Shown: positions 53,412 through 62,856 of the stretch, one piece after another
Position numbering within the stretch: the first letter of the stretch is position 1
Layout: each line of letters starts with the position of its first letter
Assembly: GCA_963777165.1 (NCBI GenBank)
Contig: CAVZPO010000023.1
Location: 558,001-622,000 of the forward strand
Direction of reading: 5' to 3'
Origin: DYJB01 sp963777165
GTDB lineage: Bacteria; Chloroflexota; Anaerolineae; Anaerolineales; E44-bin32
DNA length: 64,000 bases
Notes under the pieces: generated by a model
What the model was told of the DNA's origin: nothing
Database searches by the model: none
Seen by the model: the letters and a program-made list of their open reading frames with translations, nothing else
Made by a program: the position numbers and the translations under genes

Positions 53412-54735
53412 CTATGCGCCGAGCAGCAGGATCAGCCCGCCCAGCAGGCGCAGGCCGGCAGCCCCGAGCATCGCCCCGCGCAGCTCAAAGGTCGCGGCCA
53501 GCGACGGCCCAAGCAGCGAGCCGAACAGGATGCCCAGGTTGAGCGCCAGGTTATGAAGCGCCATGTGCGCCGGCCGGTCGCTATCCGGCACCTTCTCCAT
53601 CAGCCGGTTCACCAGGGCGGCATTCAGCAGCCCCCAGACCGCCCCGCCCGTCAGCGAGGCCGCCCAGAACAGCGTAGCGTCCACCGCCAGCCAGGTCAAG
53701 AACGGATAGACCGCATACAGCAGCGAACTGACATGCAGCAGCCGGCGGTGCCCCAGCCGATTCGTGATCCGGCGAAGAGCGATCGAAGTGAAAATCATCG
53801 CCACGTAGAACAATGCGCTCCCCAGGCTGATTGCGCCGTCGGTCAGCTTGAGCTCGCGCACCCAGTAGATGGGAAAGATGGGGAGCGGGAGGTACTGGAA
53901 GGTGTAGAACGCCAGATAGGCGAGAAGAAACTTGCCGAACGGACCTCGCAGCAGGTCCAGGCGCAGCAGACGGCGCCCATGGGAGCGTGCCAGGAATCGC
54001 AGGCCGGCCTCGGGGCGCTCGGCATCGGCCGCACGCAGCGCGCCCGGTCGAGCTGCGTCCAGAAGCGGCTGGTGGATTCGCGGCGGAACCTGACCATCCG
54101 ACGGCGCAGTGAGCCGCCCGATGTGATAGCTGCTGGCGGCCGCCCCGAGTGCGCCGAGTGCGAACACCCATTGATAGTTAACCGGGAAGCGGACGGTGTC
54201 GAGAAGCCCTCCACACACCAACGCGGTCAACGACAGCGTGACAGCCAGGAGGGCGTTGCGGCGGCCAACCACCTGCGCGCGGAACTCGGGCGGCACCAGG
54301 TCGGCGAACAGGGCATTAAAGCTGATCGCCAAGAGTGTGCCGGGGACCGACATGACCAAGAGTCAGCGCGATCAATGACCAGATCTGTCCCGCCGGCGCA
54401 AACAGGGCCGGCAGAACAATCAGGGCCAGGTAGCCAGCACGTGTCCAGACCGCCGCGTGGTAGCTGGTGCGCACCAGCTGCCGGCCTTCGAGCCAGTGTC
54501 CGAATGGTATCGAGCCGATCAAGTTGACCACAGCCGGGCCAGCGGTCAACAGCGCGATCTGGTACGGCGTGGCTCCCAGCCGCGTGGCGAAGACCGAGAG
54601 GAAGGCCATGCTGCTGGCGGCCAGGACGCCGTACCAGGCGACGTCGTGGAGCAGATGCCGGGAGTTGGCTCGAAGCGCTGCGGCCTCAGATGGAGCGACG
54701 GTAGGAAGCATCAGGGGCAGAACCTGGACGGGCAT
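53412..54735 (-). CDS. Major facilitator superfamily transporter, one frameshift
   Basis: About 440 residues in two frames. The first (from 54735) reads LRANSRHLLHDVAWYGVLAA and FATRLGATPYQIALLTAGPAVVN and IWSLIALTL; the second continues VMSVPGTLLAISFNALFADL and runs to 53412. One extra C at 54356-54357 explains the break. About 11-12 helices. The helix 2-3 region (FGHWLEGR) is a weak version of the MFS loop motif. Substrate unknown. Confidence 0.78.
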
Positions 54736-55104
54736 TCTACTTCCCCGGCGCGCCGACTGCCATACCGAACGCGGCGCGACTTCTGTCCCGACTCCCGTAG
54801 CCCGAACCGACTTCAGTCGCCGGTCGCTTCTGCCCCTCCGAGGCCATATCCGACCAAGTTGACCCTAATCCGGCCCCTTTCGTCGCCGTCGTTGGCTTCG
54901 AAGTCCTTCGGGCCATTCCGCGGTCAGGCTATGCGCAGGATTGGCCCTTTGTTGACCCTCCTTGTCGATGGTGACGAATAGCCCGGCAAGCGTAGAAGGG
55001 TGTTACGTCAACCCGGAAGCCGGCCGCTATAAACTCAAGTGACCTCTCCGGCGGGTTCCGCGGGACGGACCACTACGCATGCCGAGAATGGAGCCAAGTC
55101 ACCG
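54736..55104. other. Divergent intergenic region upstream of the group 3b hydrogenase operon
   Basis: About 370 bases. TTGACCCT occurs twice (near 54858 and 54952), and TATAAA at 55028-55033 could be the -10 of the hydrogenase promoter, but the -35 is unclear. No gene is seen. Confidence 0.5.
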
Positions 55105-56169
55105 ATGAGCTTCAAAGTCATCCCCAAGACCGTGCTCCCGGACTGGGTCGAGCAGATGCGCCGCAACCAGCGCGTCGTCGGCCCAAAGCCTCTGCACGGC
55201 CAACACATCTTCGGCGACATCCAGTCCGCTGCCGAGATCGACCTCGACTACCCCACCACCGTCATCCCGCCCAAGAAGTACCTGTTCCCACAGCAGGAAG
55301 ATCTGCTGACCTATCGCATGGACGGCAGCCCTCCCCAGGTCGTTCAGGACGCCGAGCCCACGGTCGTGCTCGGATTGCACACCTGCGATCTGCACGCCTT
55401 GCACCTGCTGGACCGCGTGTTCGCGCAGACCTACGTGGACCAACCGTACATGGCCCGGCGCGAGAAGACGACGCTGGTCAGCATCGAGTGCCTGCGGCCG
55501 TGCATGACGCACTCGTTCTGCAAGAGCATGGGCACCCTTAGCGTGACCGACGGATTCGATCTGCACATGACCGATCTGGGCGACGACTACGCCGTCGATG
55601 TCGGCACCCCGAAAGGTGCGGCGCTGCTGCAGGGACTGCGCGGCGTGCGTGACGCCAGCGACGAAGACAGTCGTCGGGTCAATCGCGTGATGACCGAGAA
55701 GTGGCCGCGCTTCCCCCTGCGGCTGGATTTCGACGTCACCGAGCTGCCGAGCCTGCTTTCGGTCAGCTACGACTCCAAGTTGTGGGACGAACTCGGGGAA
55801 CGCTGCCTGGCGTGCGCCATGTGCACCAACGTCTGCCCGACGTGCTACTGCTTCAACGTCGCCGACGAGGTCGAACTGACGCTGGAAGCCGGCAAGCGCT
55901 TCCGCGTCTGGGATTCGTGCCAGCTGGACAAGTTTGCCACCGTGGCCGACGGTCACAACTTCCGCGGCAAGCGTGCCGCCCGCCAGCGTCATCGGTTCTT
56001 CCGCAAGGGCAAGTATCAGACCGATGCCTTCGGGCTGCTCGGGTGCGTGGGATGCGGCCGCTGCGCCCAGGCCTGCCTGGTCGACATCACGCCCGTCGAC
56101 ACCTTCAACGAGCTGTACCGCCGTCGACACCGCCCGGCCTCCAGCGAGACGAAGGAGGTGGCGGCATGA
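55105..56169 (+). CDS. hydB: Group 3b [NiFe] hydrogenase (sulfhydrogenase) beta subunit
   Basis: A 354-residue iron-sulfur subunit of the HydB/HyhB/AsrA family. The C-terminal third has two [4Fe-4S] motifs, CLACAMCTNVCPTCYCF and CVGCGRCAQACLVDI, preceded by VVLGLHTCDLHALHLLDRVF and SIECLRPCMTHSFCK. It passes electrons between the NAD(P)H-reacting gamma subunit and the hydrogenase dimer. ATG 55105 matches the family's start; a GTG at 55039 would add 22 residues. Its stop overlaps the next ATG. Confidence 0.93.
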   Translation: MSFKVIPKTVLPDWVEQMRRNQRVVGPKPLHGQHIFGDIQSAAEIDLDYPTTVIPPKKYLFPQQEDLLTYRMDGSPPQVVQDAEPTVVLGLHTCDLHALHLLDRVFAQTYVDQPYMARREKTTLVSIECLRPCMTHSFCKSMGTLSVTDGFDLHMTDLGDDYAVDVGTPKGAALLQGLRGVRDASDEDSRRVNRVMTEKWPRFPLRLDFDVTELPSLLSVSYDSKLWDELGERCLACAMCTNVCPTCYCFNVADEVELTLEAGKRFRVWDSCQLDKFATVADGHNFRGKRAARQRHRFFRKGKYQTDAFGLLGCVGCGRCAQACLVDITPVDTFNELYRRRHRPASSETKEVAA

Positions 56170-57018
56170 ACCAGCCCCTGCGCGAGACGCTGACCGAGCC
56201 GTCCCTGTATCTTCCGACGACGGCCACCATCGCCGACATCCGCACCGAGGGCAAGCGCGAGAAGCTCTTCACCCTCCAACTGCCTCCGGGGATCTCCCTG
56301 GAACATCGACCCGGGCAGTTCGTCGAGGTTTCCCTGCTGGGCGTCGGCGAGGCGCCCGATCAGCATCACCTCCTCCCCCAGCCGCAGCAACGGGACCTTC
56401 GAGCTGTGCGTGCGCAAGGTCGGAGACGTGACCGGCATGCTGCACACGATGAAGACCGGCGACACGATCGGCGTCCGCGGCCCGTTCGGGCGCGGCTTCC
56501 CCATCGAGCGCTTCCGGGGCAAGGACATGCTCTTCGCCCCCGGCGGTCTCGGGCTGGCCCCGCTGCGGTCGCTGATCAACCAGGTGCTGGATGAGCGCGC
56601 CAACTTCGGGCGCGTGATCATCGCCTACGGCGCCCGGGACCCGGGCGAGCTGTTGTTCAAAGACGAACTCGAGCGCTGGTCGCAGCGCAGCGACATCGAA
56701 CTGTATCAGACCGTCGATCGGGGCGATGAGAGTTGGACCGGCCCGGTGGGCGTGATCACGACCCTCTTCCCCAAGATCGAGGTCCACGCCCGCAACACGG
56801 TCGCCGTGACCATCGGACCGCCGGTGATGTACCGCTTCGTCCTGATGGAGCTGCTGGGGAAAGGCATCTCGGAAGGCAACATCTGGCTCAGCCTCGAGCG
56901 GCGCATGAAGTGCGGCGTGGGCAAGTGCGGGCACTGCCAGATCAATCACCTGTACACCTGCCAGTCCGGCCCGTCCTTCTCCTACGCAGAGATCAAACAC
57001 CTCGGGGAGGCGCTGTGA
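56166..57018 (+). CDS. hydG: Sulfhydrogenase gamma subunit (FAD/NAD(P)H-binding), one frameshift
   Basis: Diaphorase subunit of about 283 residues. The N-terminal FAD barrel reads TIADIRTEGKREKLFTLQLP and HRPGQFVEVSLLGVGEAP. An extra G near 56358 breaks the frame; removing it gives APISITSSPSRSNGTFELCV, a perfect match to the flavin-binding part, and the second part continues to 57018 (GKDMLFAPGGLGLAPLRSLI, VTIGPPVMYRF) and ends with the [2Fe-2S] motif CGVGKCGHC. ATG 56166 overlaps hydB. It transfers hydride between NAD(P)H and the iron-sulfur chain. Confidence 0.9.
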
Positions 57019-57792
57019 TGGCCGTCCGACCCAAAGTCGCGTTCTTTGAATTCACCAGCTGCGAGGGCTGCCAGCTGACGGTGGTCGACTCGCTGCAGAC
57101 ACACCCGGAGCTGCTCGAGGCGGTCGAGATCGTGCGCTTCCGCGAGGCGATGAGCGAGAAGGGGGACGACTACCTGCTGGCCTTCATCGAGGGCTCGTGC
57201 ACCCGCCCGAGCGATGAGGCCCAGCTCAAGGCCATCCGCGGCAAGGCCGGCGTGGTCGTCGCCCTCGGCGCCTGCGCCCATCTGGGCGGCGTCAACGCCA
57301 TCCGCAACCGCCAGGATCTGCCCGACGTCCGGCGCTACGTCTACGGCGACAAGGCCGAGTGGTACGAAACCTACCCCGCCCGGCCGATCTCGGCCGTGAT
57401 CCCGGTGGATGCCTTCATCCCCGGCTGCCCGATCGACCGCGTACGAGTTCGTGAGCGTGGTCAAGGCCGTGCTGCAGGGACGGTCGCCCCAGCTGCCGGA
57501 CTACCCTCTGTGCGTCGAATGCAAGCTCAAGGAAAACGTCTGCCTGTACCTGCGCGGCAAGACCTGCCTGGGTCCGATCACCCGCGCCGGCTGTGACGCC
57601 ATCTGCCCCACCTACGGCGACTCGTGCGAGGGATGTCGCGGGTTGATCCCCAATCCGAACATCGACTCGCTCAAGACCGTCCTGGGCGAGCACGGGCTGA
57701 GCGTCGAGCAGACGATGGCCAAGATGACCATGTTCCTGACGTACCAGATGATGGAAAGCGAGGCGGCCGGCCATGGCAACGGGAAACGTTAG
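57018..57792 (+). CDS. hydD: Group 3b hydrogenase small (delta) subunit, one frameshift
   Basis: About 257 residues. The proximal-cluster motif FFEFTSCEGCQLTVVDSL is at the N-terminus, then FIEGSCTRPSDE, VVALGACAHLGGVNAI and FIPGCPIDR. An extra G at 57441 breaks the frame; without it the chain reads PIDR-YEFVSVVKAVLQGR and goes on through CVECKLKENVCLYLRG, LGPITRAGCDAICPTYGDSCEGCRG to 57792. The start overlaps the hydG stop and the end overlaps the large-subunit start by 20 bases. Confidence 0.9.
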
Positions 57793-59066
57793 GATCGACG
57801 TCCATCACATCACCCGCGTCGAAGGCCACGGCAACATCGTCGTCGACGTCAAGAACGGCCAGCTCAAGCAGTGCGACCTTGAGATTCCCGAGACGCCGCG
57901 CTTCTTCGAGGCCATGCTGCGCGGCCGCCCGTACGCCGAGTCGTCGCACATCACCTCGCGCATCTGCGGGATTTGCGCCGTCGGACACGCCACCGCCTCG
58001 TTGCGCGCCACCGAGAAGGCGCTCGGCGTCGAGCCCAGCGAACAGACGGTGCTGCTGCGCAAGCTCAACTTTCACGGCGAGATGCTCGACAGCCATATCC
58101 TGCACGCCTACATGCTGGTGGCGCCCGACCTGCTTGGCGCCCCGAGCGTCGTCCCACTGGCCAAGGCCGCGCCCGACGTCGTCCTGCGTGCCCTGCGCAT
58201 GAAGAAGCTCGCCGGCGATCTGTGCGCCGCCATCTGCGGGCGCCACACCCACCCGATCGCCATGACCGTCGGCGGTTTCACCCACTTCCCCTCCCGCCTC
58301 GATCTCGAAACGCTGCGCCAGCGACTGATCGATGTCCGCGCGGATGTCGACCTGACGGTCGAGCTGTTCCAGTCCCTGAAGCTGCCGGCCTTCGAGCGCG
58401 ACACCGAGTACATCGCCCTGGCGAAGCCCGACGAGTACTGCTACATCGACGGGGTGATCAAGAGCACCGATGGCGGGACGTGGCCCATCGAGGACTACCG
58501 CCAGGTCACCAACGAGACCCTCGTCCGCCACTCCTCGGCCAAGCGCACGCGCAACCAGCGCGAGTCCTACATGGTCGGCGCTCTGGCGCGGGTCAACGTC
58601 AACTACGACCTGCTGCATCCCAAGGCCAAAGCGGCCGCTGCCGCCCTAGGGCTGAAGCCCAAGTGCACCAATCCTTACATGAACACCACGGCCCAGGTGG
58701 TTGAGATTGCCCACTGCGTCGAGGACTGCCATCCGGCTGTGCGACGCCCTGCTGGCGCGCGGCATCACCTGGGAAGAGCCCGTCGCCCCGACCCGCCTGA
58801 GCGGTGAGGGCGCCGGAGCATGCGACGTCCCGCGCGGCACACTCTTCCACAACTACGTGATCCAGGACGGTCTGGTGGTCGGGGCCAACTGCATCATCCC
58901 CACCGGTCAGAACTTGAACAACATCGAAGCCGACATGCGCGCCCTCGTGCCGACGATCCTGGAGAAGCGGCCGGAGGAGATCACGCTCTCCCTCGAGATG
59001 CTCGTCCGGGCGTATGACCCGTGCATCTCCTGCTCGGCGCACATGCTCGATGTCGAGTACGTCTGA
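57773..59066 (+). CDS. hydA: Group 3b [NiFe] hydrogenase large (alpha) subunit, one frameshift
   Basis: Catalytic subunit of about 430 residues. ITRVEGHGNIVVDVKNG and the N-terminal ligand motif RICGICAVGHA (Cys65, Cys68) are in the first part. An extra T at 58727 breaks the frame; without it the chain reads VVEIAHCVED-AIRLCDALLARG and continues to DPCISCSAHMLDVEYV at 59066, giving the C-terminal ligands and a short 7-residue peptide for removal after His. Group 3b enzymes link H2 and NAD(P)H and can reduce sulfur compounds in some archaea. Confidence 0.92.
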
Positions 59067-59079
59067 GGCTGGTCTGGCC

Positions 59080-59625
59080 ATGATTCCATCGCCGTCGACC
59101 CGGGCCGAACCTCCCGGGTCGACTGCGCCTACGCTCGTCCTGGCCCTGGGCAACCCGCAGCGGGGCGACGACGGCGCCGGTCCGGCGGTGCTGGAGCGTC
59201 TGGCTTCGCAGCCCATACCCGATGGCGTCGAGCTCCTCGACGGCGGCCTCGCCGGACTGGAGACGGTGCTCCACCTGCAACACCGACGACGTGCTATCAT
59301 CCTGGACGCAGCCGATTTCGGCGCCGCCCCGGGCGCCTGGCGGAGGGTCTCGCTCGAGACGCTGAAGCTTGCGCCTCCCCACGATGCCCCCGGCCTGCAC
59401 TCCGCCGGACTGCGCGAGGCGCTCCAACTCAGCGAAGCTCTGGGGATCCTGCCGGCCGAGGTCGTCTTGTTCCTCATCCAGCCGAGGCAGACCGGTTGGG
59501 ACGCGGGATTGAGTGAAGACGTCCACGCGTGCCTGGGACCGGTCTGCCAGGCTGTACGATCCGAACTCAGCAGCGGCGGACCGCCGCCTGAAGACGAGGG
59601 AAGCCCACGATGGCGCACATCCTGA
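59080..59625 (+). CDS. Hydrogenase maturation protease of the group 3b operon
   Basis: A 181-residue endopeptidase: TLVLALGNPQRGDDGAGPAVLERL, ELLDGGLAGLETVLHLQHRRRAIILDAADF, and GLHSAGLREALQLSEALG with the conserved His. The acidic nickel-sensing residues are in place. It begins 13 bases after hydA, whose C-terminus it probably trims. Its end overlaps the response-regulator gene by 16 bases, tying that two-component pair to hydrogenase expression at least in transcription. Confidence 0.9.
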   Translation: MIPSPSTRAEPPGSTAPTLVLALGNPQRGDDGAGPAVLERLASQPIPDGVELLDGGLAGLETVLHLQHRRRAIILDAADFGAAPGAWRRVSLETLKLAPPHDAPGLHSAGLREALQLSEALGILPAEVVLFLIQPRQTGWDAGLSEDVHACLGPVCQAVRSELSSGGPPPEDEGSPRWRTS

Positions 59626-60005
59626 TCATTGATGACGACCCCGACATGGTCCTGGCGACAAAGTTGTGCCTGGAAAGCGGTGGCCATACGGTGGACTCAG
59701 CCGGCGATCCCGCCGACGGCCTGAAGCAGATCAAGGCCAAGCACCCCGACCTGATTGTCCTGGATGTGATGATGGACTCGGCTACGGCCGGATTCCAACT
59801 CGCCCTGCGCCTGCGCGGCCCCAGCCCGGACCCGGATCTGGCCCCCTTCTCCAAGATCCCGATCCTGATGTTGACGGCCATCCACTCGACTACTCCCCTC
59901 CGCTTTGGCCCGGACGATGCCTACCTTCCGGTCGACGACTTCATCGACAAGCCGTTCGAGCCCGAGGCCTTTCTCAAGAAGGTCAACGCGCTGCTCAAAT
60001 CTTAG
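59610..60005 (+). CDS. Single-domain response regulator
   Basis: A 131-residue CheY-like receiver: acidic triad DDD at 8-10, phosphorylated Asp52 (LIVLDVMMD), Thr82-region MLTAIHS and Lys near FIDKPFEPEAFL. No output domain. Overlaps the hydrogenase protease gene and is followed after about 50 bases by a histidine kinase, its likely partner. Confidence 0.92.
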   Translation: MAHILIIDDDPDMVLATKLCLESGGHTVDSAGDPADGLKQIKAKHPDLIVLDVMMDSATAGFQLALRLRGPSPDPDLAPFSKIPILMLTAIHSTTPLRFGPDDAYLPVDDFIDKPFEPEAFLKKVNALLKS

Positions 60006-60056
60006 GAATGCCGGGTCGGCGACGAAGACGCCGGCCCGCAGCGTTGAGGGCCCCGC

Positions 60057-61892
60057 GTGGCGGATTCTCCCGGCGAACCCAGCGAGCTCGAGATCCTCCT
60101 GCCTCGCGATCTGGCAGCCGCCAGCACGCGGCTGATCCTCACCCGCTGGGCCGCCGGCGCGCTGGTGATCCTGGCTACCCTGGCCAGCCAACGCTTACTC
60201 GGCGTCGTCCTCCCGGCCATGGGTCTCTACCTCACCGGGCTGGCGATCCTGGTGTACAACTCCCTCCTTTCGGTCCTGGCGCACCGCGCACCCGCGGCCG
60301 ATCCCGCCGTCACCCTCGCCCGGCTCCGCCGGCTGGTAGTCCTCCAGGTCGGTCTCGACTGGCTGTGCATGGCGGTCTTCCTGCACCTCACCGGCGGCAT
60401 CACCAGCCCGGGGATCGTCTTCCTGCTGATCCACATGCTGATGGTGACCATCCTGCTGCCGGGCGTCTCCTCCTACCTGTACGTGGCGCTTGGCGTCGGC
60501 GGTTTGCTCGTCCTGGCGCTGCTCGAATCCAGCCAGACGCTGCCCCACTTCACTCTGCTGCCTTCGCTGCCTGAGGGCCTGTACCGCGACCCGCTATTCA
60601 TCACCTCCGAGATCGTGTTCTTTGCCGCCGCAGCGTTCGCCACCGTCACGCTGGCCTCCGGGATCATGACGCAGCTCCAGCGACGTGAGCGTCAGATCTC
60701 CGCATTGTTCCAGACGACGCGTGCCGTATCCTCGAGCCTCAGCCTTTCGGAAGTCCTCGACCAACTGACGCGTAACGCCGCCCTGGCTCTCGGGACCACC
60801 CATTCCTCCATCCGTCTACTGGACGAGACCGGCGAGAGGCTTCGACTGGTGGCCTCGTACGGCCTGAGCCCGGCCTACCAGGAGAAGGGGCCCGTCGAAG
60901 TCTCCCAAAACCCCCTGGCGCAGGAGGCGCTGTCCGGCAGGCCGGCGCTTGTCGACGAAACGGCGGACGATGCGCGGCTGCAGTACGCCCGGCAAGTGCT
61001 CGACGAAGGCATCCACAGCCTGGTGGTAGTCCCGATCGTCGGCCGCTCTGGCCCGCTGGGGATCTTGCGCGTCTACGCCGATCAGCCGCGGCGCTTCACC
61101 GACGCCGACGCGCAATTCGTCATGGCGATCGCTCGACAAGGAGCCGTGGCCATCGAGAACGCCATGGCCCATGAAACGCTTCAGAGCGCCGAAACCGAAC
61201 GCGCCCAGTTCGTCCGGACCGTCACGCACGAGCTCCGTTCCCCCGTCGGGGGTGCGCAGAGCCTGCTGCGCGTGCTGCTCAAACAGATGTCTGGCGAGCT
61301 CAATCCCACGCAGCAGGACATCATCCACCGGGTGGAGATCCGGCTTGATTCGCTCATGGCTCTGATCAACGATTTGCTGGCTCTGGCCGCCACGACCACC
61401 CGCGGGTTCCAGGACAAGCCGGAACCGGTGGCGCTTGTCCCGGAGGTCCGGGGGGCAGTCGAGCAGAGGGCGGCGGAGGCACTGGAGAAGGACATCAACC
61501 TGAGCTTCACCCCGCCGCAGGGAAATCCATGGGTCCGGGCAGGGCATGAGGGTCTGGCGCACATCCTTGGCAACTTGATCGGCAATGCCGTCAAGTACAC
61601 GCCGGACGGCGGCCGGGTCACCGTCAGCCTCGAAACGCGGGGCGCCAGTGCCATTATCTCCGTGGCCGACACGGGCATCGGGATTCCCGAAGACGAGCTT
61701 CCCCGGTTGTGGCAGGAGTTTTTTCGAGCCAGCAACGCCAGGAAGTCCGGCATCGTCGGCACCGGGCTCGGACTGAGCATCGTTAAGCGACGGGTCGAAG
61801 CTTACGGTGGCATGATCAGCGTCCACAGCCGCGTCGGGGAAGGGACAACGTTCAGCGTCGCCCTTCCCTTGATCGCCGCGCCCGGATCCTGA
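60057..61892 (+). CDS. Membrane histidine kinase with GAF domain
   Basis: A 611-residue sensor. Six or so membrane helices in residues 28-200 with short loops, GAF domain at about 215-375 (SEVLDQLTRNAALALGTTHS), HisKA with His391 (FVRTVTHELRSPVGG) and HATPase_c (GNLIGNAVKYTPDGGRV, ADTGIGIPEDELPRLW, GTGLGLSIVKRRVEAYGG). The GTG at 60057 is the chosen start. It follows a receiver-only regulator; the signal is unknown. Confidence 0.92.
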   Translation: MADSPGEPSELEILLPRDLAAASTRLILTRWAAGALVILATLASQRLLGVVLPAMGLYLTGLAILVYNSLLSVLAHRAPAADPAVTLARLRRLVVLQVGLDWLCMAVFLHLTGGITSPGIVFLLIHMLMVTILLPGVSSYLYVALGVGGLLVLALLESSQTLPHFTLLPSLPEGLYRDPLFITSEIVFFAAAAFATVTLASGIMTQLQRRERQISALFQTTRAVSSSLSLSEVLDQLTRNAALALGTTHSSIRLLDETGERLRLVASYGLSPAYQEKGPVEVSQNPLAQEALSGRPALVDETADDARLQYARQVLDEGIHSLVVVPIVGRSGPLGILRVYADQPRRFTDADAQFVMAIARQGAVAIENAMAHETLQSAETERAQFVRTVTHELRSPVGGAQSLLRVLLKQMSGELNPTQQDIIHRVEIRLDSLMALINDLLALAATTTRGFQDKPEPVALVPEVRGAVEQRAAEALEKDINLSFTPPQGNPWVRAGHEGLAHILGNLIGNAVKYTPDGGRVTVSLETRGASAIISVADTGIGIPEDELPRLWQEFFRASNARKSGIVGTGLGLSIVKRRVEAYGGMISVHSRVGEGTTFSVALPLIAAPGS

Positions 61893-61956
61893 CCCCTCGC
61901 CTCCTTCCCTCCCAATCACGGCGGCGCCGTTGACTCTCACTCAGGGCGATTGCAGC

Positions 61957-62760
61957 TCATGGGGTCGGGATGGGAGCGAGCCAGCCGCTCGCTGAGTAGT
62001 AGATCAGCGCCATCACCTCGCGCAGCGCCTGCCGGCTGTCGCCCAACGCTCGTTCACTCGGCAGGAGTGGGCTGGTGGGCGACCGCGAATCGGTGTGTTC
62101 CCTGCTCGGAGAGCCAATCGGCACGATGCCAACGGCCGCCAACGCGCCCAGGGCGCGCCGCATGTGCGTCGGGGAGGTGACGACGATCACACGGCTGACG
62201 CCGCGCGCCGCCAGCAGTTCTTCCAAGGCGAGGGCTTCCTCGCGGGTGCTGGATGCCATGGCTTCCTCTACGATCACAGCGTCAGGGATTCCATGGGCCA
62301 CAAGCACACGCCGCATCACCGTGCTTTCCGGCTCCCCTCGCCCGGCCTCGCCTCCCGGGCCCCCTGAAGGAATCACCAGCAGCGTCGGCAGAATCGCATA
62401 GACCCGCGCCGCCTCAAGCGCCCTCAACGCGCTGGCCTCGCTGGGCGCGCTGAAAGCCAGTTCGTCCGCGCGAAATGTTTCGCTCCCTCCCCCGAGGACA
62501 ACGATCGCCTCGGCACCTTGAGCGTCGGCCGCTCCCTGCAGGGGCCGGGAGGCTCCGGTCAGGGCACGTTCGAGGGTGGTGGCAGTCACCGGCAGAGACA
62601 GGAGCCAGTAGGCGGTGGCCAGCGCTGCCAGCCAGCCGACGCCCCAGCGGCGGGTTCGCTTCCCGGCCATCAGCAGGGCCACTCCGACCGTCAAGCCCAG
62701 GAGCAGGAACCCGGTCGAGCCGGGCACCAGCATGGACTTCACTACATCGATCACGTCCAC
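61957..62760 (-). CDS. YdcF-like DUF218 membrane protein
   Basis: A 267-residue protein with two N-terminal membrane helices (GFLLLGLTVGVALLMAG and LAALATAYWLLSLPV) and a DUF218 domain: AEAIVVLGGGSETFR, LLVIPSGGPG, STREEALALEELL and VIVVTSPTHMRRALGAL. Relatives such as SanA and ElyC act in envelope maintenance or vancomycin tolerance. Its neighbour upstream is a glycosyltransferase on the same strand. Confidence 0.9.
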   Translation of the reverse strand: MDVIDVVKSMLVPGSTGFLLLGLTVGVALLMAGKRTRRWGVGWLAALATAYWLLSLPVTATTLERALTGASRPLQGAADAQGAEAIVVLGGGSETFRADELAFSAPSEASALRALEAARVYAILPTLLVIPSGGPGGEAGRGEPESTVMRRVLVAHGIPDAVIVEEAMASSTREEALALEELLAARGVSRVIVVTSPTHMRRALGALAAVGIVPIGSPSREHTDSRSPTSPLLPSERALGDSRQALREVMALIYYSASGWLAPIPTP

Positions 62761-62856
62761 CCTCTCACTCCATCGGCGATCGGGAAAGCGAGCCTGCAGT
62801 GCGGTGTTGCGCGGGAATGCACCGCCAGGGGACTCCCGCGATGCGAGGCCGAGACT

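Noticed and set aside
354..58727. Programmed +1 frameshifting in hydrogenase and hdr genes
   Set aside because: No slow stop codon, no conserved slippery site and different contexts at each place; simple insertions explain all.
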